A stretch of 64,000 nt of DNA from Priestia endophytica DSM 13796. Its GTDB lineage: Bacteria; Bacillota; Bacilli; Bacillales; Bacillaceae_H. Where the stretch lies: positions 372,001 to 436,000 of the forward strand of contig NZ_FOXX01000002.1 in assembly GCF_900115845.1 (NCBI RefSeq), read 5' to 3'. Both the position numbers and the translations under genes were made by a program. Under the pieces are notes generated by a model. It made no database searches, was not told where the DNA came from, and saw only the letters and a list, made by a program, of their open reading frames with translations. This document shows positions 32,833 to 40,547 of the stretch, piece by piece (position 1 is the first letter of the stretch; the number at the start of each line of letters is the position of its first letter).

Positions 32833-33408
32833 ATGTCGTTTCTTATTCTGTTTTTCTTACTATGGTGCTTTACTTGGACGCTTTTCTATCTCTATCGTTA
32901 TCAAACGTCACTAAAAGAAAAAAAGACGACAGTAGCGCTTATTACTTTTTCCACCACTATTTCAGCTACCTTTTCCGCCATCTACCTTTGCTGCTTCCAT
33001 TTACCTCTGTCTCTTTATAATGCACTTGTTCTTTGTTTTTTTATAGGAGCTTTAACAGCCTTTATTGTTGGTAGAGTATCAGGCATAAGAATGACTCTCC
33101 TCGGTATACTTACAGCTTGCGTAAGCTCTCTTTCTCTTCCAGGGGTATACCTTTCGTTTGAGCGAAGAGATGCAGGTGATTTATTTGAATTACAGCTCCT
33201 TTTGTCTGTTTTATTAGCAACGTTCGCTCTTTATCTTCTATTTAAAAATATACCTCTTGAAGAAGGTGCGCTCATAAAAAACTGGCTTCAAAGTCCATTT
33301 GTAGCTGGGGTTGTCCTTCTCATCATCTTCTACACGTACGAGCTTTTCCATTCTTTTTTTAGTATAAAAAATAACTCTACAAGTATGAACGGTTCGAAAC
33401 GAAAATAG
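32833..33408 (+). CDS. Multi-span membrane protein of unknown function
   Basis: 191 residues. TTGAAGGAGGAAAAAT precedes the ATG. Five or six hydrophobic segments fill most of the chain, with short loops and a basic end (GSKRK). No catalytic or transport motif is visible. I do not recognise a family. It has its own terminator. Confidence 0.72.
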   Translation: MSFLILFFLLWCFTWTLFYLYRYQTSLKEKKTTVALITFSTTISATFSAIYLCCFHLPLSLYNALVLCFFIGALTAFIVGRVSGIRMTLLGILTACVSSLSLPGVYLSFERRDAGDLFELQLLLSVLLATFALYLLFKNIPLEEGALIKNWLQSPFVAGVVLLIIFYTYELFHSFFSIKNNSTSMNGSKRK

Positions 33409-33412
33409 TTGC

Positions 33413-33443
33413 AAAAAGTGCAGAAAGATTTCTGTACTTTTTC
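33413..33443 (+). terminator. Terminator of the membrane-protein gene
   Basis: AAAAAGTGCAGAAA / TTTCTGTACTTTTT with a GA loop and one G-U pair. Confidence 0.85.
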
Positions 33444-33526
33444 TTATTGAGCGTTATTTTTTGCAGAACGAAAGAAAAAATGATTAAATAAGCAAAAGAT
33501 TAAAAAAATTAAAAGGAGAGAGAGAC

Positions 33527-34018
33527 GTGTTCAAAAAATTGTTTGGAAAAAAGACGAGAGAAGAAAATATTACCGCCCCTCTTACTGGCCGCATTTTTAG
33601 TCTTGAAAACGTTCCTGATCCTGTTTTTTCGCAAAAAATGATGGGAGAAGGGTTTGCAATTGAACCAACAAATGGAGAAGTTGTTGCTCCGATAGACGGT
33701 GAGATTGTCCAGCTTTTTCACACAAAACATGCCATAGGATTAAAAACAGAAAACGGAGCGGAGATTATTATTCACGTTGGGCTTGAAACAGTAGCTATGG
33801 AAGGAGAAGGATTCACTGCTCATGTAAAAGAAGGTTCAAAAGTTAAAAAGGGAGACAAGCTATTAACTGTTGACTTAGGAAAAGTAAGAGAGAAGGCTAA
33901 AAGTACGGTAACGCCTGTTGTTGTCACAAACAGTGCTGATTCGGAAAAAATTTCTTTGGTAGCTACGGATTCTGTTATAAAAGGAGAAACCGTTTGTATG
34001 ACAGTAACAATGAAATAA
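33527..34018 (+). CDS. crr: PTS glucose-family EIIA component
   Basis: 163 residues, GTG start after AAAAGGAGAGAGAGAC. Crr/YpqE-type EIIA with the two active-site His: His68 (FHTKHAIG) and phospho-acceptor His83 (IIIHVGLETV). A short basic N-terminus (FKKLFGKKTRE) resembles the membrane-binding helix of E. coli EIIAGlc. It is free-standing and so can phosphorylate EIICB proteins that lack their own EIIA, such as NagP and MurP in this window. Confidence 0.93.
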   Translation: MFKKLFGKKTREENITAPLTGRIFSLENVPDPVFSQKMMGEGFAIEPTNGEVVAPIDGEIVQLFHTKHAIGLKTENGAEIIIHVGLETVAMEGEGFTAHVKEGSKVKKGDKLLTVDLGKVREKAKSTVTPVVVTNSADSEKISLVATDSVIKGETVCMTVTMK

Positions 34019-34027
34019 TGGATATTC

Positions 34028-34067
34028 AAAACGTTCTTCCACTAAAGGGATGGGAGAGCGTTTTTTT
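34028..34067 (+). terminator. Terminator of crr
   Basis: AAAACGTTCTTCC pairs with GGGAGAGCGTTTT with wobble pairs, followed by T-run. Confidence 0.75.
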
Positions 34068-34114
34068 GTATAGAGGAGAATTTGGCATTTTTCCCTATAA
34101 TCTTAAATGAACAG

Positions 34115-34143
34115 TTTTATATTACAAGTGAAAATGGTATACT
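34115..34143 (+). promoter_or_regulatory. Promoter of the sensor peptide-yidC2 operon
   Basis: TATACT at 34138-34143 with TGG directly before it (extended -10). The -35 region (TTTTAT-like) is weak. It is 41 nt upstream of the sensor ORF. Confidence 0.55.
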
Positions 34144-34183
34144 AGGGAAGGAATTAAGTAGAAACGCGAAAGAGAGTTGTTAT

Positions 34184-34477
34184 ATGGACTTTTCAATTGA
34201 ATTATTGCTGTGCGTTTCATATGCAAGTTTGTTTCTACTAGCGGTTTCCTATTATTTAGCATGCAATAAAAGATCTTACTTTTATGTTCGTGCCCAAAGA
34301 ATAGACAAGCAGTTAGTAACAGGGAAACATTTATTTGAAAAAGGGAGAGTATGTAGACCTTTACACTATTTTTCCTACTTGCAAGTGAAAAAGCCCGTAA
34401 AAGAGCCAGCTAACATAGATGAAGAAGATCCTTTCTCTTCTGCAATGAACGGCGTATTTCAACCACGATTTCTTTAG
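34184..34477 (+). CDS. mifM: MifM-like regulatory nascent chain upstream of yidC2
   Basis: 97 residues from ATG 34184 with a weak GAAAGAG site. One N-terminal membrane helix (FSIELLLCVSYASLFLLAVS), then a basic cytosolic chain, then VKKPVKEPANIDEEDPF near the end. B. subtilis MifM is 95 residues, has one N-terminal span and stalls ribosomes at an acidic ..PVNDEED.. arrest motif. It reports YidC activity and switches on yidC2. Here the gene lies 11 nt before yidC2, and its DEED codons abut a stem that covers the yidC2 ribosome-binding site. Overall sequence is otherwise divergent. Assignment rests on layout, motif and mRNA structure. Confidence 0.78.
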   Translation: MDFSIELLLCVSYASLFLLAVSYYLACNKRSYFYVRAQRIDKQLVTGKHLFEKGRVCRPLHYFSYLQVKKPVKEPANIDEEDPFSSAMNGVFQPRFL

Positions 34478-34488
34478 GAGGAAGGATT
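34427..34488 (+). promoter_or_regulatory. Stem sequestering the yidC2 ribosome-binding site
   Basis: ATCCTTTCTCTT (34428-34439) pairs with AGGAGGAAGGAT (34476-34487): twelve consecutive pairs, two of them G-U, extendable by one G-U. The 3' arm contains the entire AGGAGG of yidC2. The 5' arm starts in the fourth codon of DEED, so a ribosome stalled there would open the stem. Confidence 0.8.
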
Positions 34489-35250
34489 ATGAAAAAAAAG
34501 TTAGCCCTATTTATCCCGGCCCTTTTTCTTTTAGCCGGCTGTAGTATTAAAGAGCCTATTACTTCAGATAGCACAGGGATTTGGAATGAGTACTTTGTAT
34601 ATCCAATGTCTCAACTATTAACACATGTTGCTCACTGGTTAGGCAACGAGTATGGCTTGTCAATTATTTTAGTTACCATTTTAATTCGTCTTATTCTATT
34701 GCCGCTTATTATTAGACAACAGCGCAGTACAATGGCAATGCAAGCGCTTCGTCCTGAAATGGAAAAACTTCGTGAAAAGTATCCATCAAAAGATGCGCAA
34801 TCACAACAGAAATTACAGCAAGAAATGATGCAGCTTTATCAGAAGCACAGCATCAATCCGATTGGTGGATGTTTACCAATCTTTATCCAGATGCCGATCA
34901 TTATGGCTTTCTATTATGCTATCGCAAGAACACAAGAAATTGCTGACCATTCGTTCCTATGGGTGAGTTTAGGAGCTCCAGATCCATACTTCATTTTCCC
35001 TATTGTTGCTGCTTGTACAACGTTCCTACAAGTTAAAGCAGGGATGACAACTGATGAAGTATTACCGCAAATGAAAATTATGATGTACATTATGCCAGTT
35101 TTTGTTTTAATCGCTGGTTTAAGTTTACCATCTGCGTTAGCTCTTTATTGGGTAATCGGAAACGTCTTTGGAACATTCCAAGGTCTTTACCTTAAGAGAC
35201 GTATGACGCTTTTAAAAGCAAAAGATGCTGAAAAAAAGAATAACGCATAA
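34489..35250 (+). CDS. yidC2: Membrane protein insertase YidC2 (Oxa1 family)
   Basis: 253 residues. TTTAGGAGGAAGGATT precedes the ATG. Lipoprotein signal with lipobox LLAGC (Cys18), then five membrane spans typical of Gram-positive YidC: GLSIILVTILIRLILLPLII with the groove Arg, NPIGGCLPIFIQMPI and LPSALALYWVIGNVFG. The position behind a MifM-like ORF points to the inducible paralogue (YqjG/YidC2) rather than SpoIIIJ. It inserts membrane proteins alone or with Sec. Confidence 0.93.
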   Translation: MKKKLALFIPALFLLAGCSIKEPITSDSTGIWNEYFVYPMSQLLTHVAHWLGNEYGLSIILVTILIRLILLPLIIRQQRSTMAMQALRPEMEKLREKYPSKDAQSQQKLQQEMMQLYQKHSINPIGGCLPIFIQMPIIMAFYYAIARTQEIADHSFLWVSLGAPDPYFIFPIVAACTTFLQVKAGMTTDEVLPQMKIMMYIMPVFVLIAGLSLPSALALYWVIGNVFGTFQGLYLKRRMTLLKAKDAEKKNNA

Positions 35251-35253
35251 AGG

Positions 35254-35281
35254 AAGCGCGGAGATTTTCTCCGCGCTTTTT
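35254..35281 (+). terminator. Terminator of yidC2
   Basis: AAGCGCGGAGA / TCTCCGCGCTT with TTT loop and T-tail. Confidence 0.88.
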
Positions 35282-35360
35282 ATACTTGTTCTGAAAACCG
35301 TTTCATAACTTATACTAAAATTAAGCATGCTCGCGTAACCTTTGGGCGTAAGAGCGTGAC

Positions 35361-35390
35361 AAAAAGCGTTTGTAAAAGAACGCTTTTTTT
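35361..35390. terminator. Terminator of the sortase gene
   Basis: AAAAAGCGTT / AACGCTTTTT around TGTAAAAG, T-run on both strands. Confidence 0.8.
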
Positions 35391-35916
35391 AATGTGAAAA
35401 AGGATTTAATGTTGCAGTCACAAGAAGGCGGTCTGCATGTGTTCCTTCTGCTTTATTAAACAGCCCTGTACATGTAACCAAATGGACGGTTCTTTTTGAA
35501 GAAGAACCAAAAACTTTGTTCACAGGAAACTGATTTCGTTCATATACTGCTGTTTTTGTCACTGTGAAAGACATCATTTTTCCACTTTTCTTTTGAATAA
35601 AAAACGTGTCGCCTTTTCGCAGTTTAGGAAGTGAATAAAAAATAGCCCGTCCTTTTTTAGTATCAACGTGTCCTGCAATAACAGCATTCCCTCGTTCTCC
35701 AGGGAAGGAACTATTTTGAAACCACGTTACGCTATTGTTGTTTTCGGGTAAAATAAGCTCCCCGTTTTGTGAAAGTCCATGTGCTTCAATAGGGGCTACA
35801 ATGTTTGCCGTTGGAATAAGAAGCAGAGCAGGCTGATCATGATGAGCAGCAAGAGTATAAGGTAAATTAAAAAACAGAAGGACTAGAAAAATACTGCCTA
35901 AAAAGAAGTGCTTCAT
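35389..35916 (-). CDS. Class D sortase
   Basis: 175 residues from ATG (start base 35916), which overlaps the upstream stop (ATGA). An earlier in-frame ATG lies inside the upstream gene and has no usable site. N-terminal membrane anchor (FFLGSIFLVLLFFNLPY), then the sortase barrel with His83 (VIAGHVD), Cys149 (LVTCTG) and Arg163 (ADRLLVTA). It cleaves sorting signals at Thr-Gly and links the protein to the cell wall. Coupled to the gene for a protein with a VPKTG signal, its probable dedicated substrate. Confidence 0.9.
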   Translation of the reverse strand: MKHFFLGSIFLVLLFFNLPYTLAAHHDQPALLLIPTANIVAPIEAHGLSQNGELILPENNNSVTWFQNSSFPGERGNAVIAGHVDTKKGRAIFYSLPKLRKGDTFFIQKKSGKMMSFTVTKTAVYERNQFPVNKVFGSSSKRTVHLVTCTGLFNKAEGTHADRLLVTATLNPFSH

Positions 35917-36668
35917 TGGTGACGGCGACGGAGGAAAAATACGCATCCTCCTAAAATAACAAGAGCAGCATATGAAAGGGTATGGGAAGAACTCATTCCA
36001 CCCATTCCAGTTTTCGGAACAAGAGATGGTGACAAAATGGCGTTATCCTGAAGGAGAACGGTCTCAACTTGATTTCGCGAGTTTACTGCCAATACGGTAT
36101 AGGCAGATCCTGACTGAAGTGTTTGCGACAGTGATGTTACTTTTTTATCATTATCTTTAATATGAAGTTTTGATTCCGCCTTAATTTCTTCATAAGAAGA
36201 AACATCATTAAAAGCAAGATTATCAAAAAGTTTTTTCCCATTCTTGATACTTGCTTCAAGATCGTTAGAAACAGGAGCAAGGTTTAAAACTCGTACATTT
36301 GCTTTTCCTTTTGGGGCTGAAGTTTCATCATTAAGAAGTTTTAAGCTCATTTTTTTTTCTTTTTCGAATGCAATCACAGTATATGCTTGATTTCCTTCTG
36401 TTTCTACATCACCTACGATGAGTGGTGTTTCCTTTTCACCAGAACGATAGACCTCTATTGTATGAGCTCCTTCTTTTAAAGTCATATAATCTGTTGCGTT
36501 TTTAAAAAGAGCCCCTTCCACAGCCGGCTTATGATCGATGTAGATGTCAACAGATTCATTGTTACTTGAAGCGTTCACAATACGGACTAGCGTTTCTTTT
36601 TCTTCAGCATGTGCTAAAGAAGGAAACATAATTATAGCACTAAATAAAACAAGCCAAAGCTTTCTCAT
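35913..36668 (-). CDS. Wall-anchored DUF4397 protein with VPKTG sorting signal
   Basis: 251 residues from ATG (start base 36668), preceded by GAAGGAGATAAAAAG. Signal peptide (RKLWLVLFSAIIMFPSLAHA), two DUF4397 repeats (starting VRIVNASSNNESVDIYID and VRVLNLAPVSNDLEASI), a short linker, then VPKTG, a hydrophobic helix and RRRHQ. VPKTG replaces the usual LPxTG or LPDTS. It is encoded immediately before and coupled with the class D sortase. Presumably displayed on the surface or in the spore envelope. Binding partner unknown. Confidence 0.88.
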   Translation of the reverse strand: MRKLWLVLFSAIIMFPSLAHAEEKETLVRIVNASSNNESVDIYIDHKPAVEGALFKNATDYMTLKEGAHTIEVYRSGEKETPLIVGDVETEGNQAYTVIAFEKEKKMSLKLLNDETSAPKGKANVRVLNLAPVSNDLEASIKNGKKLFDNLAFNDVSSYEEIKAESKLHIKDNDKKVTSLSQTLQSGSAYTVLAVNSRNQVETVLLQDNAILSPSLVPKTGMGGMSSSHTLSYAALVILGGCVFFLRRRHQ

Positions 36669-36762
36669 CTTTTTATCTCCTTCATTATAATAGGTTATTC
36701 TTATAATGGCTCGATTGCTGAAATATATGCAGAAGGAGAAAGGAGAAAAAAGCAAAAATAAT

Positions 36763-36785
36763 AGCCTATTTTTTAAAAATAGGCT
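36763..36785. terminator. Terminator of the XRE regulator gene
   Basis: AGCCTATTTTT / AAAAATAGGCT, 11-bp perfect inverted repeat with one base between. It overlaps the last codons of the regulator. Confidence 0.7.
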
Positions 36786-37245
36786 GCAGTGGGCACTGTT
36801 TAAGTAATTCGTTCATTCTACTCATCATTTCTTTCTCTGAAAAAGAGCTTGAATAACGATAATTATGAAAATCTAAAATACGATAGTGTTTACTAATAAT
36901 GTTTTGCTGTAAGCGAAATGGGCCGCTTGATTTTAATTCGCGCCACCAAATACCGCCGCCAAGTCGTTTATCTTTCGGAGGATCGGAGTCTTCTAAAGCA
37001 ATACATTGAACTGTATCAACAGGATTGTCTCCAATAGCTTTTTTCAATGCTGTACTTTCTTCAAAAAGAGCGCAAAGAGTTACAATAACAGCCCAACTTG
37101 CTGTTTTCTTTTCCTTCTCAATTTGAGAAAGTGTTTTTTTTGAGATGCCAAGTAAATAAGCCATTCTTTCTTGAGTAAACTTTTGTTCTAAACGTACATA
37201 ACGAATCTGATTTGATATGAGTTCTGTGAAGTATTGTTTATCCAT
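36766..37245 (-). CDS. XRE-family transcriptional regulator
   Basis: 159 residues. ATG follows CGGAGGGGACT. N-terminal helix-turn-helix (~12-65; RLEQKFTQERMAYLLGISKKTLSQIEK). The C-terminal ~90 residues (GGGIWWRELKSSGPFRLQQN, ISKHYRILDFHNYRYS) are an unassigned domain. Upstream TACGAA and TTCGTA are inverted 11 bp apart near 37257-37280, a possible self-operator. Lies between the sortase pair and a small membrane gene. Targets unknown. Confidence 0.8.
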   Translation of the reverse strand: MDKQYFTELISNQIRYVRLEQKFTQERMAYLLGISKKTLSQIEKEKKTASWAVIVTLCALFEESTALKKAIGDNPVDTVQCIALEDSDPPKDKRLGGGIWWRELKSSGPFRLQQNIISKHYRILDFHNYRYSSSFSEKEMMSRMNELLKQCPLQPIFKK

Positions 37246-37372
37246 AGTCCCCTCCGTACGAAAAAGCTATCCGTTCGTATCATATCGTATAGAAAACAAA
37301 ATTCAAGCGTTGTAACCAAAATGTAAGGAAATGTATAAAGAAAGAAACCTCTTTGTTACGGGAATGCGATTT

Positions 37373-37630
37373 TTAGAGTTTAAGCCGCTTTTTAGTTGTA
37401 TAAGAAGAAAGTAAAGAAATGAACGCATATCCTATACTATATATTATCCAATTCAGAGAATGTTGAAAGGAAGGAATGCTCCAGTAGAGCAAAAGTGGAA
37501 ACCAAAAGGAAAAGAAAGGACCTATAAAAATGTTGCGAAACAAAACTTCATAAAGAAAACCTGCAATAACAGCTAAAAGCGGTAGGGTAATAAAAAGCTG
37601 CTGTTCTGGATTGGTGTAAAATATTTCCAC
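37373..37630 (-). CDS. DUF2651-like small membrane protein
   Basis: 85 residues, GTG start. Three hydrophobic segments (LFITLPLLAVIAGFLYEVLF, IGPFFSFWFPLLLYW, WIIYSIGYAFISLLSSY) and a basic end match the layout of the DUF2651/YbeF family. 24 nt after the CNNM copy-2 gene on the same strand and possibly cotranscribed with it. Function unknown. Confidence 0.62.
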   Translation of the reverse strand: MEIFYTNPEQQLFITLPLLAVIAGFLYEVLFRNIFIGPFFSFWFPLLLYWSIPSFQHSLNWIIYSIGYAFISLLSSYTTKKRLKL

Positions 37631-37653
37631 ATTCCTTCGCCTTCTTTCGATAA

Positions 37654-38961
37654 TTAGTGTTCAGCGGGAATCTTATTTACTTCAACAGATTTAATTTGAT
37701 TTCCAATCATGTTTTTAGGAGTGAATCGGTAGCCTTCAACATCCGCATACAGGTTTGATCCATCTCCAATTTGCTGGAGCAGCAAATAGCCGCCGATTGT
37801 ATCTACTTCATCTTCCTCGATAGAGATACCAAGCAAATGATTAACTTCTTCAATGAGCACTTTTCCATCTAAAATATATTGAGTTTTTGAAAGCGTTTGA
37901 ATATAAGGGATTTCGTTTACATCAAACTCGTCTCGTATTTCTCCTACAATTTCTTCTAAAATATCTTCTACTGTAACAAGTCCTTGTGTTCCTCCGTATT
38001 CATCAAACAAAATGGCCATATGAATTCGTTCCTTCTGCATTTTTAAGAGAAGATCACGAACAGGGATAGAATCTAAAACAGTAATGATTGGTTTAATGAG
38101 CTCCTCAATGGTTCTTGAGTTAGCAGAGTCTTCGCGAACATAGCTTTTTAACGCTTCTTTCACATTAATTAATCCAATTACATGATCTTTATCCCCTTCA
38201 ATAACAGGATATCGTGTGTAAGGTTGTTGATCTGTATATTGGGAGAACTCTTTCATCGTCATATTTTTGTTAACAGCGACCATTTCTGTACGAGGAATCA
38301 TAATTTCATGAGCAACTCTGTCATCAAATTCAAAAATGCGATCGACATAGCGAAATTCTGATTGATTAATTTCGCCACGTTCGTAACTTTCGGATAAAAG
38401 CAAACGAAGCTCTTCTTCAGAATGAGCCATTTCGTGCTCGCTAACAGAATGAAGCCCAAATGTTTTTGTAATCATGCGAGCAGAATGATTTAAAAGCCAT
38501 ATAAACGGATACGTAATTCTGTAAAACCAGATTAGGAAAGGAGAAAACATGACGGTGATTCTTTCTGCTTTTTGGATTGCGAATGTTTTAGGCGCAAGTT
38601 CTCCAATCACAACATGAAGAAATGTGACAATTAGGAAAGCTAAAACAATCGAGAATGCTCTTGGAACATATGGCTCAAGATGTAGAAAAACAAAAAGAGG
38701 ATGTAAAATAGACTCTATTGTTGACTCTCCAATCCATCCGATTCCAAGAGCTGTGACTGTAATACCAAGTTGACAAGCAGAGAGATACTCATCAAGATGG
38801 GAAACAACTTGTTCAGCAGCTTCGGCTCCTTTTATATTTTCTTCTACCATCTGCTTAATTTTAGAGTGTCTAATCTTTACAATTGCAAACTCTGTTGAAA
38901 CGAACATAGCCGTTAGTGCAATTAAAATAACGATAATAAACAGGTTAAGAAAAATCATCAT
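37654..38961 (-). CDS. CNNM/CorC-family transporter with CBS pair, copy 2
   Basis: 435 residues from ATG (start base 38961; a second ATG follows). CNNM membrane domain ([48 protein letters not shown]), CBS pair ([35 protein letters not shown]) and CorC domain. Close to the copy at 44.9 kb, including [21 protein letters not shown]. Mg2+ export is the family role best known in Bacillus. Its leader has a hairpin between ribosome-binding site and start, as in the other copies. Confidence 0.88.
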   Translation of the reverse strand: MMIFLNLFIIVILIALTAMFVSTEFAIVKIRHSKIKQMVEENIKGAEAAEQVVSHLDEYLSACQLGITVTALGIGWIGESTIESILHPLFVFLHLEPYVPRAFSIVLAFLIVTFLHVVIGELAPKTFAIQKAERITVMFSPFLIWFYRITYPFIWLLNHSARMITKTFGLHSVSEHEMAHSEEELRLLLSESYERGEINQSEFRYVDRIFEFDDRVAHEIMIPRTEMVAVNKNMTMKEFSQYTDQQPYTRYPVIEGDKDHVIGLINVKEALKSYVREDSANSRTIEELIKPIITVLDSIPVRDLLLKMQKERIHMAILFDEYGGTQGLVTVEDILEEIVGEIRDEFDVNEIPYIQTLSKTQYILDGKVLIEEVNHLLGISIEEDEVDTIGGYLLLQQIGDGSNLYADVEGYRFTPKNMIGNQIKSVEVNKIPAEH

Positions 38962-38991
38962 AGTCCTTGAAAAGCCAAGGTCATCTCCTTT
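38959..38991 (-). promoter_or_regulatory. Shine-Dalgarno separated from start codon by a hairpin (CNNM copy 2)
   Basis: On the minus strand AAAGGAG (38991-38985) is 23 nt from the ATG. CCTTG (38980-38976) and CAAGG (38969-38965) form a 5-bp stem between them and reduce the effective gap to ~7 nt. An alternative ATG touching the site would give only an 8-codon ORF ending on the start codon. Confidence 0.55.
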
Positions 38992-39146
38992 CCAAAATAT
39001 TTCTCCTTAGTTTATCCAACAAACGTGTTTCTACTAACAGAAGGAGAAGGGAGGGACAAGCGTACAAAATGCAATAGTGTGAAAAAAAGGGCACTTTTTT
39101 ACGCACTATTTTGATGCTAATTTTGTAAAATAGCGTAACAAAACTA

Positions 39147-39176
39147 TTGATAACACCACATGATCTGTGTTAATGT
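39147..39176 (+). promoter_or_regulatory. Probable sigma-A promoter of the HD-domain gene
   Basis: TTGATA at 39147-39152 and TTAATG or TAATGT from 39170, spacing 17-18 bp. Confidence 0.5.
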
Positions 39177-39211
39177 TTATAGAAATACCTAAAACAAAGG
39201 AGGGATAGAAG

Positions 39212-39751
39212 TTGAGAAACGTCACTTTGACAGATGTTTTTACACATCCTATTGCACAAAAATATCTAGGACGATCAGGGATTGCTCATGCAGTATCTGT
39301 TGCTCATCACGCTTTTCGACTAGCGCTTGAATATGAGGTTAACCCAGATCTTGCTACAAAAGCCGCCCTTCTCCACGATGTTGGACATTACGAATGGTAC
39401 ACGAACGGACAGTGGGATTATGAAAAATACCGTGAAAACGATATTCATGCGATAAAAGGCGCAGAGCGCGCTCATAAATTATTAATTCGTCTAGGTGAAG
39501 ATCCTGCTTCTGCAAAAGAAATGGCACTGGCGGTTTTGCTTCATACAGACTCTTATTTACCAGAGGGTCATCTTGATAAAAACAATCTTCAAAAAGTCGT
39601 TCGTTTAGCAGACGAAGCAGACGAAGAGCCAGGCGGTAACCATCACTACCGAAAAATGGACTATGACTTAGCGTTAAGAAAGATTCAAGCATTGGACCAA
39701 AAAGTAGCGGATGTGCTTAAAAAAGATCAGGGCTACAAAAAATCAAGTTAA
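39212..39751 (+). CDS. HD-domain phosphohydrolase
   Basis: 179 residues, TTG start after AAAGGAGGGATAGAAG. HD-superfamily metal ligands: His in IAHAVSVAHHAF, the HD pair in AALLHDVGHYEW, and VLLHTDSYLPEG further on. The family hydrolyses phosphate esters of nucleotides and signalling molecules. No substrate can be assigned. Has its own promoter. A weak hairpin (CCAGCTT / AAGCTGG) follows. Confidence 0.82.
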   Translation: MRNVTLTDVFTHPIAQKYLGRSGIAHAVSVAHHAFRLALEYEVNPDLATKAALLHDVGHYEWYTNGQWDYEKYRENDIHAIKGAERAHKLLIRLGEDPASAKEMALAVLLHTDSYLPEGHLDKNNLQKVVRLADEADEEPGGNHHYRKMDYDLALRKIQALDQKVADVLKKDQGYKKSS

Positions 39752-39809
39752 CTCCTTCAACCAGCTTTTTTGAAGCTGGCTATTTCCTATGTCTTCCCCA
39801 CCTTTCTCC

Positions 39810-39837
39810 TTGCCATCCTCCTTACTTTTTGTACAAT
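39810..39837 (+). promoter_or_regulatory. Sigma-A promoter of cssRS
   Basis: TTGCCA (39810-39815) and TACAAT (39832-39837), 16 bp apart, 47 nt before the cssR start. Confidence 0.65.
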
Positions 39838-39884
39838 AGAAACAGAGCAGTTGAAGAAAAGTAATCGTGGAGGAATCCTTCGTT

Positions 39885-40547
39885 ATGTATGATATTTATT
39901 TAGTAGAAGATGAAAAAACGTTGAACACCGTACTTAAAACGTATTTAGAAAAAGAAGGCTGGAAGGTAACATCTTTTTTAACAGGAGAAGAAGCTAGCCG
40001 GTTTATCCCTCAAAAACCTCATCTATGGATTTTAGATATTATGTTGCCAGATTTAGATGGCTATGAGCTTTTAAAACGAATCAAAAAAGTGGATGAAAAT
40101 GTACCCATTATTTATATTTCAGCGCGGGATGCTGATCTTGATCGAATTATCGGTCTTGAAATGGGGAGTGATGATTACTTGGCAAAGCCGTTTTTGCCAA
40201 AAGAACTTGTTGTACGCACAAAAAAATTGCTTCAGCGTATATATGGACAAGCTCGACCGAGTGTTTTGCAATATGGTCCATATAAAATCAATCAAATGAT
40301 GCGGACGATTGAAGAAAATGGAGCGGAAATTGCTCTTTCTCCAAAAGAGTTTGATATCATATTCCTCTTTGCTTCCCATCTTGGACAATCTTTTTCAAGA
40401 GAAGAAATTTTGAACTTAATTTGGGGAGATAATTATTTTGGTTCTGATCGCGTTGTGGACGACCTTGTAAGAAGGATTCGGAAAAAGGTGCCGCACTTAA
40501 AGCTTGAAACAATCTATGCTTATGGATATCGAGCCGTTTCGCTATGA
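39885..40547 (+). CDS. cssR: Secretion-stress response regulator CssR
   Basis: 220 residues from ATG 39885, with GTGGAGGAATCC upstream; the in-frame GTG 39867 falls on the ribosome-binding site itself. Receiver domain with Asp51 (LWILDIMLPDLDG) and LAKPFLPKELV. OmpR-type winged helix with VVDDLVRRIRKKVP. It follows B. subtilis CssR nearly motif for motif. CssR activates htrA/htrB quality-control proteases when secreted proteins misfold. No htr gene is adjacent here. ATGA overlap with cssS. Confidence 0.9.
   Translation: MYDIYLVEDEKTLNTVLKTYLEKEGWKVTSFLTGEEASRFIPQKPHLWILDIMLPDLDGYELLKRIKKVDENVPIIYISARDADLDRIIGLEMGSDDYLAKPFLPKELVVRTKKLLQRIYGQARPSVLQYGPYKINQMMRTIEENGAEIALSPKEFDIIFLFASHLGQSFSREEILNLIWGDNYFGSDRVVDDLVRRIRKKVPHLKLETIYAYGYRAVSL

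Noticed and set aside
39354-39692. A 112-codon minus-strand ORF opposite the HD-domain gene
   Set aside because: The HD protein has catalytic motifs and a good start; the opposite frame has neither.
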